50,068 bases of DNA from Candidatus Sericytochromatia bacterium (GTDB lineage: Bacteria; Cyanobacteriota; Sericytochromatia; S15B-MN24; JAQBPE01): assembly GCA_035285325.1 (NCBI GenBank), contig JAYKJB010000102.1, forward strand, positions 1-50,068, read 5' to 3'. Below, in pieces: positions 1-8,392 of this stretch. The position numbers and the translations under genes are program-made. Numbering within the stretch: the first letter of the stretch is position 1; the number at the start of each line of letters is the position of its first letter. The notes under the pieces were generated by a model. It was given only the letters and a program-made list of their open reading frames with translations. It was not told where the DNA came from and did no database searches.

Positions 1-1350
1 CGTTACCCGCTCGACTACTTTGAGGCCTGGGTCCGCAGCCTGGCCTGGCGAAGCGTGTCCCTGTTGGGTGGCTTGCTCTTCTCCCTGCAGCCGGCCGAGC
101 CCCTCTGGGCCGCCCCCACCTTGCTGGGCATGACCCTGGCGGCTGTGGCCATGGCCGAGGCCGCCCGCGCGTTCAGGCGGTGGCACTGGCCTCGGCAATG
201 GGCGGCCGCCCTGAGCCTCCTTTGCTTGGGGACTGGCGGTTCGCTGGCGCTGTCGGGGGCTGCGGTCGGCACGCTCCTGTTCCCCGGTTTCGTCGCGCTG
301 ACCTTGGCGCAAGCGCTGGTCGCCTGGGCGTTCTATCCCGCAGGTCAGGAAGAGCGGAGCCTTGGGCGGGCGCTGGTTTCCGCCTTTGCAGCCCTTTGGG
401 TGCTGGAGTCACTCAGTTATCCCCTGTTGATTCTTTACTTTCTGCCGGGGGTCGCCCCCCTGTTGCTCGCTTCCGGACTGCTGGTGCTGCTGGCAGGAAC
501 GGGCATGATCATCTGGCTGTTCGAGCAGTCCCTGTCCCGCGCCGAGCAACTGGGCCGGGAGCTTCAACAGCGCAATACCGAGATGTTCGCCGCCCTGCAG
601 GACCTGGCGGAAAGCCGCAGCCAGACCGCCATCTACACCACCATCGCTCGCGAACAAGCGGCGTTGGTGCGCCAGATCCTGCACGACCTGCGCAATGCGC
701 ACCAGGCGATGCAGTTCATCGCGGAGAGCCTGGCGGACGAGACGGCGTCGGAGCCCCGGGCCCAAACCTTGCTGCGGGCCCTGGAACGACAATTGACCTT
801 TGTCTCGAGCTTCCTCAAGGAAAAGCTGGGGCGCTTGATGGATCCGTCCGGGACCCGCTTGGTGGGGACGCCGCTGGCCCCCGTGTTCGAGTCGCTGGCG
901 GCGACCTTCGAGCCGATCCTGCGCACGAAGGGGCAACGCCTCGAGATCGACTTGCCGCAGACCCCCTGTCACCTGCGCCTCTCGGCGATCGAACTGGACC
1001 AGATCCTGGGCAACTTGATCCGCAACGCCCATCAGCACGCGGGGCCTGGCGTCTTGGTGCGGCTCTGGGTCGAGGCCGGAGACGGCTGGGCCACCCTCTA
1101 TGTGGAGGACGATGGCGTGGGCATGCCGTGGGAGGTCCAGGCGCGACTCGGACGTTCCGCGCCCCGACCGGACGGCTCCGGCATGGGCCTGTTGAATGTG
1201 GACGAACTGGTCACCCGGGCGGGAGGGGCCTTCGGGGTGGTCAGTGAGCCCGCCCGCGGTAGCACCTTCCACGTCCGCTTGCCGACGCTCACCTGGGGCG
1301 GTGCGGAACGGGAGGTTTCAGTGGAGAAGTCTGCCCCGAGTGGCAAGTGA
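1..1350 (+). CDS. Membrane-bound sensor histidine kinase (5' partial)
   Basis: The frame is open to the first base, so the gene probably starts upstream; a GTG at 55 is the first start-like codon inside the window. The N-terminal part is a run of hydrophobic segments (roughly nt 55-520), followed by a short helical linker. The phospho-acceptor region reads LVRQILHDLRNAHQAM, with the candidate histidine at nt 682-684. The C-terminal HATPase_c domain has an N box (NLIRNAHQH, nt ~1012-1040), a G1 box (DDGVGM) and a G2 box (GSGMGLLN). It should autophosphorylate in response to a membrane or cytoplasmic signal; no response regulator lies next to it here, so its partner is upstream or elsewhere. 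The HDLRN box is a variant of the usual HExxN/HDxxN. Confidence 0.85.
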   Translation, partial: RYPLDYFEAWVRSLAWRSVSLLGGLLFSLQPAEPLWAAPTLLGMTLAAVAMAEAARAFRRWHWPRQWAAALSLLCLGTGGSLALSGAAVGTLLFPGFVALTLAQALVAWAFYPAGQEERSLGRALVSAFAALWVLESLSYPLLILYFLPGVAPLLLASGLLVLLAGTGMIIWLFEQSLSRAEQLGRELQQRNTEMFAALQDLAESRSQTAIYTTIAREQAALVRQILHDLRNAHQAMQFIAESLADETASEPRAQTLLRALERQLTFVSSFLKEKLGRLMDPSGTRLVGTPLAPVFESLAATFEPILRTKGQRLEIDLPQTPCHLRLSAIELDQILGNLIRNAHQHAGPGVLVRLWVEAGDGWATLYVEDDGVGMPWEVQARLGRSAPRPDGSGMGLLNVDELVTRAGGAFGVVSEPARGSTFHVRLPTLTWGGAEREVSVEKSAPSGK

Positions 1351-1387
1351 TGATACGATGAAGTATCAAATAAGGGGGGCTGTATCA
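1351..1387 (+). promoter_or_regulatory. Operator-like inverted repeat before the small lipoprotein
   Basis: TGATAC (1351-1356) and GTATCA (1363-1368) form a perfect 6-bp inverted repeat with a 6-bp spacer. A further GTATCA copy lies at 1382-1387, 19 bp on, overlapping the ATG of the lipoprotein gene. This pattern is seen directly; a repressor-binding role is inference. Confidence 0.3.
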
Positions 1388-1683
1388 TGAGAACGACTAT
1401 CCTCGCCGTTGGCTTGCTCGTCTGCCTGATGGGCTGCCGAACCAAGACGATCGGTGCGGTGGACCCCTCCGTGGCAGGTGCTTACGCCGACTCGAGCCGT
1501 CTGATTGGCATGGATGCGGCGACTGCGACCCAAAAGACGGGCGATTCATTTGGCGCCTCTTCGGCAGCACCAAAGCCGAAGAGTTCCAGCCAGCCGTCAC
1601 CCGTCCCTGACCAGCCGGCCAGTGACACGGCCTGTGCGGATCAGGCAGCGGCGGACGCCAAGCGACCTGCGGCTTGTCGCTGA
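1387..1683 (+). CDS. Small lipoprotein of unknown function
   Basis: A 98-residue protein with an n-region (MRTT), a short hydrophobic stretch and a lipobox LMGC, giving a lipidated cysteine at residue 17. The mature part is rich in Ser, Ala, Pro and Lys and looks unstructured. The ATG follows a purine-rich AAGGGGGG ribosome-binding site and a repeated GTATCA element. It lies 36 bp after the histidine kinase and 18 bp before moeA, so it may be co-transcribed with either. No family is recognised. Confidence 0.6.
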   Translation: MRTTILAVGLLVCLMGCRTKTIGAVDPSVAGAYADSSRLIGMDAATATQKTGDSFGASSAAPKPKSSSQPSPVPDQPASDTACADQAAADAKRPAACR

Positions 1684-1701
1684 GCCGGCAGGGCGACTCT
1701 C

Positions 1702-2949
1702 GTGCGTCGCGTCGAGGAGGCTGTCACCGACATTTTGACGGCTCTGACGCCGCTGGCTGCCGAGGCTGTCGACCTTCGTGATGCGGTGGGCCGGGTCTCC
1801 GCCGAAGCGGTGCGAGCCCCGGGGGCCCTGCCCCCGTTCGACAATTCGGCCGTGGACGGTTACGCCGTATGCCTGGCCGACGTCGCCACGGCTCGGCCAG
1901 ACGCGCCGGTCCGGCTGACCTTGCTCGGAGAGTGTCCCGCGGGCCCCAGGCGGGAGGTGCCGTCCTTGGTGGCGGGAGCCGCCTACCGCATCATGACCGG
2001 AGCCCCGCTCCCGCCTGGTTGCGAGGCGGTCGTCATGCGCGAGGATACCCTGGAAGCCCCCGACCACGTGCAGATTCTCGCTTCCGCCGAGGGCGGCGAG
2101 AACCTCCGCCGGGCCGGGGAAGATGTGCAGCCGGGGCAACTGGTGATGCCCGTTGGCACCGCCGTGACGCCGGCTCATGTGGCCTTGCTTTCCGGACTGG
2201 GCCTCACCCGGGTGCAGGTGGTGAGGCGCCCGCGCGTGGCGCTGATCGCCACGGGGGACGAGCTGGTCTGGCCAGACCAACCTCTGCTGCCTGGCCAGAT
2301 TCGGGCTGCCAGTGCCTGGGCCTTGGAGGCGCTGGTGGTGGCGGCAGGTGGGGTGCCTTTGCAGTGGGGCATCGTCGGCGATCGCCCGGAGGACTTGCAA
2401 GCCCTCTTTGCACGCGCGGACGAGGTCGACCTGATCCTCACCACGGGGGGCGTCTCGGTGGGCGACCATGACCGGGTGCGCGAGGTGTTGGCCGCGGTGG
2501 GCCGTGTCGATTTCTGGCGGATCGATATGCAGCCGGGGAAGCCCCTGGCCTTCGGTCATCTCGGGAAGACCCCTGTGATCGGATTGCCGGGAAATCCGGT
2601 CAGCAGTTTGGTGGGGTTCAGTTTGTTCGCGCGTCCGGCCATTCGGTGTCTGGCGGGACAGCGGCAGTGCTTGCCCCCGCCCCTGCAGGCGCGCCTGCGG
2701 GAGGCCCATCGAAAAACCGCTTCGCGACGGCAATATCTGCGGGCGCGGGTGCAGTGGTCGTCCGAGGGGTTCCTGGTGGAACTGTCGACCCGACAGGGCT
2801 CCCACCAGCTGTCCGGCCTGGCCTGGGGCAACGCCCTCGCGGTGCTGCCGGAGGGCCCTCATGATTACCTGGCCGGCGAAGCGGTCGAGGTGTTGTTGAT
2901 GGAGGAACTGGAGGCTTATGCGGGTAGCGATCCTGACCCTCAGCGATAG
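1702..2949 (+). CDS. moeA: Molybdopterin molybdenumtransferase MoeA
   Basis: A 415-residue protein, normal length for MoeA, which inserts molybdate into adenylated molybdopterin to finish molybdenum cofactor. Family motifs are present in order: PPFDNSAVDGYAV near residue 50, TGAPLPPGCEAVVMREDT near 100, LIATGDELV, the MoCF_biosynth core DLILTTGGVSVGDHD near 245, and GLPGNPVSS near 295, followed by a C-terminal domain IV. The GTG start has only a weak upstream purine run, but the protein begins where MoeA proteins usually begin. Its 3' end overlaps mog by 32 bp, implying translational coupling. Confidence 0.95.
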   Translation: MRRVEEAVTDILTALTPLAAEAVDLRDAVGRVSAEAVRAPGALPPFDNSAVDGYAVCLADVATARPDAPVRLTLLGECPAGPRREVPSLVAGAAYRIMTGAPLPPGCEAVVMREDTLEAPDHVQILASAEGGENLRRAGEDVQPGQLVMPVGTAVTPAHVALLSGLGLTRVQVVRRPRVALIATGDELVWPDQPLLPGQIRAASAWALEALVVAAGGVPLQWGIVGDRPEDLQALFARADEVDLILTTGGVSVGDHDRVREVLAAVGRVDFWRIDMQPGKPLAFGHLGKTPVIGLPGNPVSSLVGFSLFARPAIRCLAGQRQCLPPPLQARLREAHRKTASRRQYLRARVQWSSEGFLVELSTRQGSHQLSGLAWGNALAVLPEGPHDYLAGEAVEVLLMEELEAYAGSDPDPQR

Positions 2950-3391
2950 CCGCAGCCTGGCTGAGGACCTGAGCGGGCAGGGGCTGGTCGACTACCTGGC
3001 CGCCTGGCCGGATGTCGAACTGGTGGAACGCGCCCTGTTGCCGGACGAACGCGACCAGATCGAGGCGGCGCTGATCCGCTGCGTGGACGACCTGGCCTGT
3101 GCGCTGGTGCTGACCACGGGGGGCACCGGCCTGGCACCTCGCGACGTCACGCCCGAGGCCACCGAGGCGGTCAGCGACCGCCTCGTTCCAGGCTTGGCCG
3201 AGCGGATGCGTCAGCTCAGCCTGCAGAAGACCCCGCTGGCGGCGCTCAGCCGGGCGGTGGTGGGGCAGCGAGGACGAAGCCTGATCGTCAACCTGCCGGG
3301 GAGCCCGCGGGGGGCCCGGGAGTGCCTCGAGGCGATCGCGGCGGTCTTGCCGCACGCTCTGGCGATCGCCGGGGGGGAACGTCCCCACTGA
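2918..3391 (+). CDS. mog: Molybdopterin adenylyltransferase (MogA/MoaB family)
   Basis: A 157-residue single-domain protein. It carries LTLSDSRS at the N-terminus, the molybdopterin-binding LTTGGTGLAPRDVTPEAT near residues 67-85, and a C-terminal NLPGSPRGA. The RDVTPEAT and MRQLSLQKTP segments resemble MogA more than MoaB. It should adenylate molybdopterin before MoeA acts. ATG 2918 has a GGAGG 4-5 nt upstream, inside the end of moeA. No molybdate transporter or moaA/C/D/E genes are in the window. Confidence 0.9.
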   Translation: MRVAILTLSDSRSLAEDLSGQGLVDYLAAWPDVELVERALLPDERDQIEAALIRCVDDLACALVLTTGGTGLAPRDVTPEATEAVSDRLVPGLAERMRQLSLQKTPLAALSRAVVGQRGRSLIVNLPGSPRGARECLEAIAAVLPHALAIAGGERPH

Positions 3392-3438
3392 ACCTGGGCC
3401 GCGCGGGCGCGCCGCGCAGCCTCAGAATCGGGGCGCCC

Positions 3439-3708
3439 TCAGGCCTGACGCAGGGCCGTGAACCCGAGGATGAGCGGGGTGTCGCGAAGTTCGCTCGACA
3501 GCGGCACTTCACTCAAGATCGGCCCAGCGGCCTGGAACAGGGACGCTGCACGCGCTTCGGCCACGTTCAGTGCGGTCGCTTCGCTGGCGGGCACAGCCAC
3601 GAAATGCAGGGGCACGGGGCGGGACGGCAATGCCCGAGGCGGCACGGCGGCGTTGGGCTTGACGATGCGCCAGGCGTGGGCGGCGTCGGAAGAGGTGGTG
3701 ATGGCCAT
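3439..3708 (-). CDS. Small hypothetical protein
   Basis: An 89-residue ORF beginning at ATG 3708-3706, preceded on the minus strand by CAAGGAG about 10 nt upstream. The frame stays open for another 60 codons upstream, but that part has atypical composition, so the internal ATG is preferred. The protein is Ala/Pro/Leu-rich with no recognisable domain or signal peptide. It lies between mog and the glycosyltransferase on the opposite strand to both. The good ribosome-binding site is the main reason to call it; it could be spurious. Confidence 0.45.
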   Translation of the reverse strand: MAITTSSDAAHAWRIVKPNAAVPPRALPSRPVPLHFVAVPASEATALNVAEARAASLFQAAGPILSEVPLSSELRDTPLILGFTALRQA

Positions 3709-3830
3709 TCCGCTTGGTTTCTCCTTGAGTGCAGCGTGGGACCCCCCCCTTGTACCCTGCCGGCTCCACGAATCCACCGTCAAGGATGTCGCGCACGACA
3801 CAGGCCTGCTGCGCGTGGTAAGGAAGCACC

Positions 3831-5669
3831 ATGATGAAACGTCTCCAGGAACACCGCCCGCCGGACCAGGCGCCACGGGTGCCTCCAATCGGTCGAACCG
3901 ACGCCCTCGTGCTGGGGCTGGCCGCCGTGTTTCTGCTTGCCTTTGTGGGCCTCACCTGGGGCCAATGGCCCTTGCTCACGGCCGATTCAGCCCGAGAACT
4001 GTACATCCCCTTCCAGGTGCGGCATGGCGCCCTGATCTATCAAGATTTTTACCATCTGTATGGCCCCCTGGCGCCTTGGACCTGGGCGACTCTGCTGGGC
4101 TTGTTGGGCGAACGTCTGGAGGTCCTGTATGGGGCTTCAGCCCTCCACCTGATGCTGATCAGCGGCTTGCTCTACGCCGTCGCGCGCCAGGTTTTGTCTG
4201 CGCTCCCCGCGGCCGCGGTGCTCGCGCTGTTTCTGAGTCACTTTGCCTTGGGACGTGATCTGGAGGGCTACCTGTGGCCCTACACCTTCGCCGCCACTTT
4301 CGGGGTGGCGCTCGGGCTGGGGACCTTGCTCGGCCTGCTCCGCCATCTGGTCACGGGGCGACGGCGCTGGTTGGCCCTGGCAGGGCTGTGCGTGGGCCTT
4401 TCCTGCGTGACCAAGCTGGAATTTGGTTTCGCCGCGGCGGCGGTAGCGCTGGTGTACGTGGGCCTCAGGACCTGGCTGGCGTGGTGGCGAGAACGTCCCT
4501 GGACCCTGGCCGACCTCCTCGCGGGCGTCGTCCCCGCTTTGCTGGTGGGGGGAGGCTTGCTGGCCTGGTTGCTTCATCAGGTGCCCCTCTCGGTGGTGCT
4601 GGAAAGTGTGTGGCCCCAGCGTTTGATGGCCCTCTGGAACAGTCGCGACGCCTGGCGGGGGAGCCTCGTGACGTGGCGCTTCAACCTGTTCTGGCTGATG
4701 GTAGACCTGGCCGCCCTGGCGCTTGCGCTGCTCGGGGGACGCTTCTGGGCCTGGGGACGCCAGCGTCCGTGGCGGATGGCTCTGGGCTTGTTGCCCCCCT
4801 TGCTGCTCGCCGGCGGCCTGGCCGCCCGTCCTGAACGGTGGCAGTTCTGGTGGGAATGGGCCCACCGCGTCTGGGTCAGTCCCAGTTTCTTGCTGCTCCT
4901 CGCCGTGGCATTGGGGGCCTGCTGGCAATGCCGTGCCCGCGGACGTTGGCACGACGTGACCTTGGCCTGGTTGCTGCTCTCGCTTTATGGCCTGCTGATC
5001 ACCACCCGCACGCTGTTTCACGGGATCAACGAGTACACCGGTTACCAGGCACCGGTCGCCCTGATCGCCTGGGTGGCGCTGGCCACGCAATGGGGGCCGC
5101 GCGCGCTCGGGTTGCGCTTGTCTACCTTGGGCCAGCGTCTGCCGCTCTGCCTTCTGCTCGCGGCTCTGATGGGGCGCCACGGCTTGGACCTGGCCAACAC
5201 CTATGCGGTGCGAATGGTCCGGGTCGATGGCCCGGCGGGGTCGGTGTGGGCCTTACCGGAACACGCGGAGCCGTTCAATGCGACGCTGCGCTTTTTGAAG
5301 GCTTCGCTCAAGCCCGGAGAGCGTTTCGTGGCGGCGCCCATGGAGCCCAGTCTCTACCTGTTCGCGGGGCAGGACAATCCGGTCAAGGAAAACCAGATTT
5401 TTTACGGATACCTGACCACCCCCGACGAGGAGCTGGACTTTCTGGCTCGCCTGAAGGCCGCGAGGGTCGCTTACTTTGTCCTGTCCAACTTCGGTGAGGA
5501 ACGCTGGAAGTTCGGCGTCGGCTACATGCCTACCCTGGGGGCCTGGCTGGCTAAAGACTGCCGGGTTGCGGCCGAATTCGGGCGAGGTGCCTATCGAATT
5601 CGCATCTTCGCGACGCCCTTCGGGCAGGCGGGCGTGCCGCCTCAAGGGGGACTGGACGGGGGCGGATAG
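3831..5669 (+). CDS. Polytopic GT-C type glycosyltransferase (GT39/ArnT-like)
   Basis: A 612-residue protein with about ten or more hydrophobic segments. The first external loop holds an acidic residue in WPLLTADSARELYIPFQV (D52), followed by GALIYQDFYHLYGPL, the arrangement seen in undecaprenyl/dolichyl-phosphate-sugar dependent GT-C enzymes such as ArnT and PMT families. The soluble C-terminal part (about residues 440-600) is periplasmic-like. It probably moves a sugar from a polyprenyl-phosphate donor to a cell-surface acceptor; the substrate cannot be told. ATGATG at 3831 follows an AAGGAAG site. Its last 28 bp overlap the 3' end of the convergent GH1 gene. Confidence 0.75.
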   Translation: MMKRLQEHRPPDQAPRVPPIGRTDALVLGLAAVFLLAFVGLTWGQWPLLTADSARELYIPFQVRHGALIYQDFYHLYGPLAPWTWATLLGLLGERLEVLYGASALHLMLISGLLYAVARQVLSALPAAAVLALFLSHFALGRDLEGYLWPYTFAATFGVALGLGTLLGLLRHLVTGRRRWLALAGLCVGLSCVTKLEFGFAAAAVALVYVGLRTWLAWWRERPWTLADLLAGVVPALLVGGGLLAWLLHQVPLSVVLESVWPQRLMALWNSRDAWRGSLVTWRFNLFWLMVDLAALALALLGGRFWAWGRQRPWRMALGLLPPLLLAGGLAARPERWQFWWEWAHRVWVSPSFLLLLAVALGACWQCRARGRWHDVTLAWLLLSLYGLLITTRTLFHGINEYTGYQAPVALIAWVALATQWGPRALGLRLSTLGQRLPLCLLLAALMGRHGLDLANTYAVRMVRVDGPAGSVWALPEHAEPFNATLRFLKASLKPGERFVAAPMEPSLYLFAGQDNPVKENQIFYGYLTTPDEELDFLARLKAARVAYFVLSNFGEERWKFGVGYMPTLGAWLAKDCRVAAEFGRGAYRIRIFATPFGQAGVPPQGGLDGGG

Positions 5670-6985
5670 CGCATCCGCAAGGTGGGGGTCACACCACCTG
5701 CCCGGATGATCTCCCGGTAGACTTCCACCGCGGGCGTCGGATGCCGGGTCAGGTCCTTGTTGCGAATGTCGATTCGCCACAGCCCGAAGCGCGGGTCAAA
5801 GGAGCCCCATTCGTAATTGTCGGTCAGGGTCCAGTACATGTAGCCGAGAATCGGCAGTCCCTCGTCTTTCAATTTTCGCAGGGCGTCAATGTGGGCCACG
5901 AGGTAGGCCTCACGGGTCCATCCATCCGAGCGAGGTTCGCGATTGCGGGTCGCGAATCCATTTTCCGCGAGCAGGATCGGCAGGCGGAAGGCCTCGTGGT
6001 ACGCACGAATGATCCGGTCCATGTGTTCCGGGCGCACGCCCCAGCGCCAGGGTTGAACCGGGAAGGAGGTGGCCGCGCCGGCATCGACGGCCCCGTAGTA
6101 ATGAAGCGCCAGATAGTCCAGATAGCGGACCCGCGGTCGCCCATCCCAGCCGCGGTGCTTGTCCAGCACCAGATTGAGCAATTGACTCGGCATGTAGTGA
6201 ATCCCCCCATCTGCGATCGGAAAGAGGGCGTTGTATTCGGCCAGCGAGACGCGAGCGTTGCCATCGAGTCGATGGATGGTCTTGTAAGCCTCCACGTGGG
6301 CCGTGACCAAATTGGCCGTCGCGCGCACGGTCGAAACAGGCCCCATTCGGTGGGGGAGGGTCCAACCCATCATGTAGCCACCCAGAATCAAGGTGGCTGG
6401 CTCGTTAAACGTGATGTACCAGTCGATCTTTTTGCCGAATTCCCGGGTGACAAAAGCGACGTAACGATTGTATCGTTCGACGATGCGGGGATTCTCCCAG
6501 CCGGCCAGACCGTCGGCGCTCGCTTCCATCGCCCAGCGGGGCGTGGCGAAGTGGTGAAGCGCGATCACGGGGGTCATCTTGCGTTTGCGGATGCCGTCCA
6601 GCAGGCGATGGAGGTGGGCGACCTCGGCCCGGTCGAATTGGCCTTCGACCGGTTCGATCCGACTCCATTCGATGCTGGTGCGAAACGCATTCAGGCCCAG
6701 TGAGGCCGCGCGGTCGAGGTCGGCCTGCATGTGGCCCCGGAAGTTGGCGCTCAGTCCGCTGCGTTCAGGCAAGCGTCCCGACCGCTCCAGTTCAGCCCAA
6801 TCCATGGCGGGATGGGCCCCATCGTTCTGATAATCCGACAGCGTCACGCCCCACAGGAAAGGGGTCTGGCCCACCGGGGCTGGCGGCAACTCATCGGCGC
6901 CTTGGGCCCGGGCCGTGGGGGCCGGCAGGTGAAGGCCCACCGTGACACCGAGGAACAACGAAACCAGCCAGCGGAATGAGGCCAC
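5642..6985 (-). CDS. Secreted family 1 glycoside hydrolase (beta-glucosidase-like)
   Basis: A 447-residue protein with a signal peptide (short basic start, hydrophobic core, cleavage near TARAQG at residues 25-28). The GH1 TIM barrel is complete: FLWGVTLSDYQNDG, RTSIEWSRIEP, HHFATPRW, the acid/base motif ITFNEPA (E near residue 194), and the nucleophile motif LLAENGF (E near residue 340), then GYMYWTLTDNYEW and GLWRID. Most bacterial GH1 enzymes are cytoplasmic, so export is unusual. A GTG start is used after GGGGAAG. It is convergent with and overlaps the glycosyltransferase, and diverges from the zinc-finger pair across a 210-bp gap in which I see no confident motif. Confidence 0.9.
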   Translation of the reverse strand: MASFRWLVSLFLGVTVGLHLPAPTARAQGADELPPAPVGQTPFLWGVTLSDYQNDGAHPAMDWAELERSGRLPERSGLSANFRGHMQADLDRAASLGLNAFRTSIEWSRIEPVEGQFDRAEVAHLHRLLDGIRKRKMTPVIALHHFATPRWAMEASADGLAGWENPRIVERYNRYVAFVTREFGKKIDWYITFNEPATLILGGYMMGWTLPHRMGPVSTVRATANLVTAHVEAYKTIHRLDGNARVSLAEYNALFPIADGGIHYMPSQLLNLVLDKHRGWDGRPRVRYLDYLALHYYGAVDAGAATSFPVQPWRWGVRPEHMDRIIRAYHEAFRLPILLAENGFATRNREPRSDGWTREAYLVAHIDALRKLKDEGLPILGYMYWTLTDNYEWGSFDPRFGLWRIDIRNKDLTRHPTPAVEVYREIIRAGGVTPTLRMRYPPPSSPP

Positions 6986-7195
6986 GGTGCTTCCCCGAGA
7001 CGGACCTTTGCGACACCTTCGTCATGATGCCGGAAGCGGGCATCGATGTCACGATCAGGCGGGCCGCCGCTTGGATCGCCGACGGGGGAGAGCCAGACGG
7101 CAAGGCCAACCTTGGTCCGTGATGAAGGCGGGTGATGGTGGTTCGAAATGCGGCTGAAAAGGGAATGAACCAGACATCCCCCCTCGGTTCTGTGC

Positions 7196-8383
7196 ATGGC
7201 CACCTGTTTCTACCACCCCGAAGCCAAAGCCAAATTCGTCTGTCCGGATTGCGGACAGGACGTGTGTGATAACTGCCGAATCGAAGGCGGATTGCAGCGC
7301 TGTGGACATTGCGCGACGCATGGGCCGCCGGCGCGTCCTGAAGAAGCCGGTGCGGAAGGGTTCGCTGCCGACTATTCGGGGGGGAGTTTCGCAGCAGGCG
7401 ATGAATTGGACGCCGCTTTCTCCTTCGCCGAGGGGGGAGTGGCAGTGGCCAGTGAACCACCCGGCGCCTCGCATGGCTTCGACGGTGCGCTGGTGGATGA
7501 CCTCAGCTTTGGTGCCACGGATTTCGCTGGTGAGCCATCCAGCAGTGGGTTCGACGATTTCATGGCGGGCGTCACGGAGGCCATGCCATCCTCCTTCGGG
7601 GCTGGCGTGGCGGCGCAGCCTGTGACCGAGGACCTGGTGATGTGCTCGTACCACGGCGATGTCGTGGCGGAGATCCAGTGCCTGAATTGCTATCAACCCT
7701 ACTGCCTGGCCTGCTTGCCCTCCGGGACCCAGTGCGCGCCTTGCAAGGCCGACCCTAGCGGCCGGGCCTTGCAAGCCGAATCCTTCGGGCCATCGTCCGT
7801 GACCGAAGTGGGCTACGAACCCGGAATGGACTTCGCGGCCAGCTACGCCGATCGCGGTGGGATTCACGAAGGGCTCGAGGTGGCCGCGCAGGCGGCTGAG
7901 GTAGCGGCCGCGCGGCCTCGAAAACCGAAAAAATCGGCCAAGAAGGGCCAGGCTGTGGCACCCAAAAAGGCGGCCAAGAAGTTCAAAGGCCCACGCCTGT
8001 CCCCGAAGCTGCTGGTCGGGGGCCTGGCTGCCCTGGCCCTGGTGGGAGGGGTTGCCTGGTGGGTCACCGTCGGGCAGCAGCGATTCTTCCCGCCTCCTCC
8101 GCCTTTCAAAGGGCCGACCAAAGTGGCCATCGTGTCACCCAAGGCGGCAACCATCCGAGGCGTGCAGCAAATCCAGCTTCAAGTGGCGTCGCCGCAGCAG
8201 GTGGAACTCGTGCTGGTGACCATCGACAAGAAACATTGGGCCAAGTTTAAAAAGCCTCCCTTCAAGAGCGAGTGGCCGACCAACGTCCACAAGCCCGGCA
8301 AGCACGAGGTGGAAGCCAAGGCGACCTACAAGCACGGGGTGACGGTCACCCACAAGAAGACCTACGTGGTCAAATCAAAGTAG
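7196..8383 (+). CDS. Double B-box-like zinc-finger, transmembrane and Ig-like domain protein (paralog 1)
   Basis: A 395-residue protein of unrecognised family. Residues 4-39 form a zinc finger with spacing C-x2-H-x8-C-x2-C-x4-C-x2-C-x8-C-x2-C; a second copy of the pattern begins CSYHGDVVAEIQCLNC near residue 148. Between them is an acidic, Gly/Ser-rich linker. A very Lys-rich stretch (about 242-265) precedes one transmembrane segment (LLVGGLAALALVGGVAWWV), then a proline stalk and a C-terminal beta-rich domain like those of bacterial Ig-like families (TKVAIVSPKAATIRGVQQI...). The predicted topology puts the fingers inside and the Ig-like domain outside. No clear ribosome-binding site precedes the ATG. 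It is followed 9 bp later by a paralog. Confidence 0.75.
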   Translation: MATCFYHPEAKAKFVCPDCGQDVCDNCRIEGGLQRCGHCATHGPPARPEEAGAEGFAADYSGGSFAAGDELDAAFSFAEGGVAVASEPPGASHGFDGALVDDLSFGATDFAGEPSSSGFDDFMAGVTEAMPSSFGAGVAAQPVTEDLVMCSYHGDVVAEIQCLNCYQPYCLACLPSGTQCAPCKADPSGRALQAESFGPSSVTEVGYEPGMDFAASYADRGGIHEGLEVAAQAAEVAAARPRKPKKSAKKGQAVAPKKAAKKFKGPRLSPKLLVGGLAALALVGGVAWWVTVGQQRFFPPPPPFKGPTKVAIVSPKAATIRGVQQIQLQVASPQQVELVLVTIDKKHWAKFKKPPFKSEWPTNVHKPGKHEVEAKATYKHGVTVTHKKTYVVKSK

Positions 8384-8392
8384 AGGTAACGC

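Noticed and set aside
3401-3417. GC-rich hairpin after mog (GCGCGG/CCGCGC) as a terminator
   Set aside because: The stem is short, in very GC-rich sequence, and no T-tract follows on either strand.
6986-7195. Possible riboswitch or structured leader in the gap before the zinc-finger genes
   Set aside because: Short GCCG/CGGC pairings exist, but I could not match any known riboswitch core such as the c-di-GMP or cobalamin consensus.
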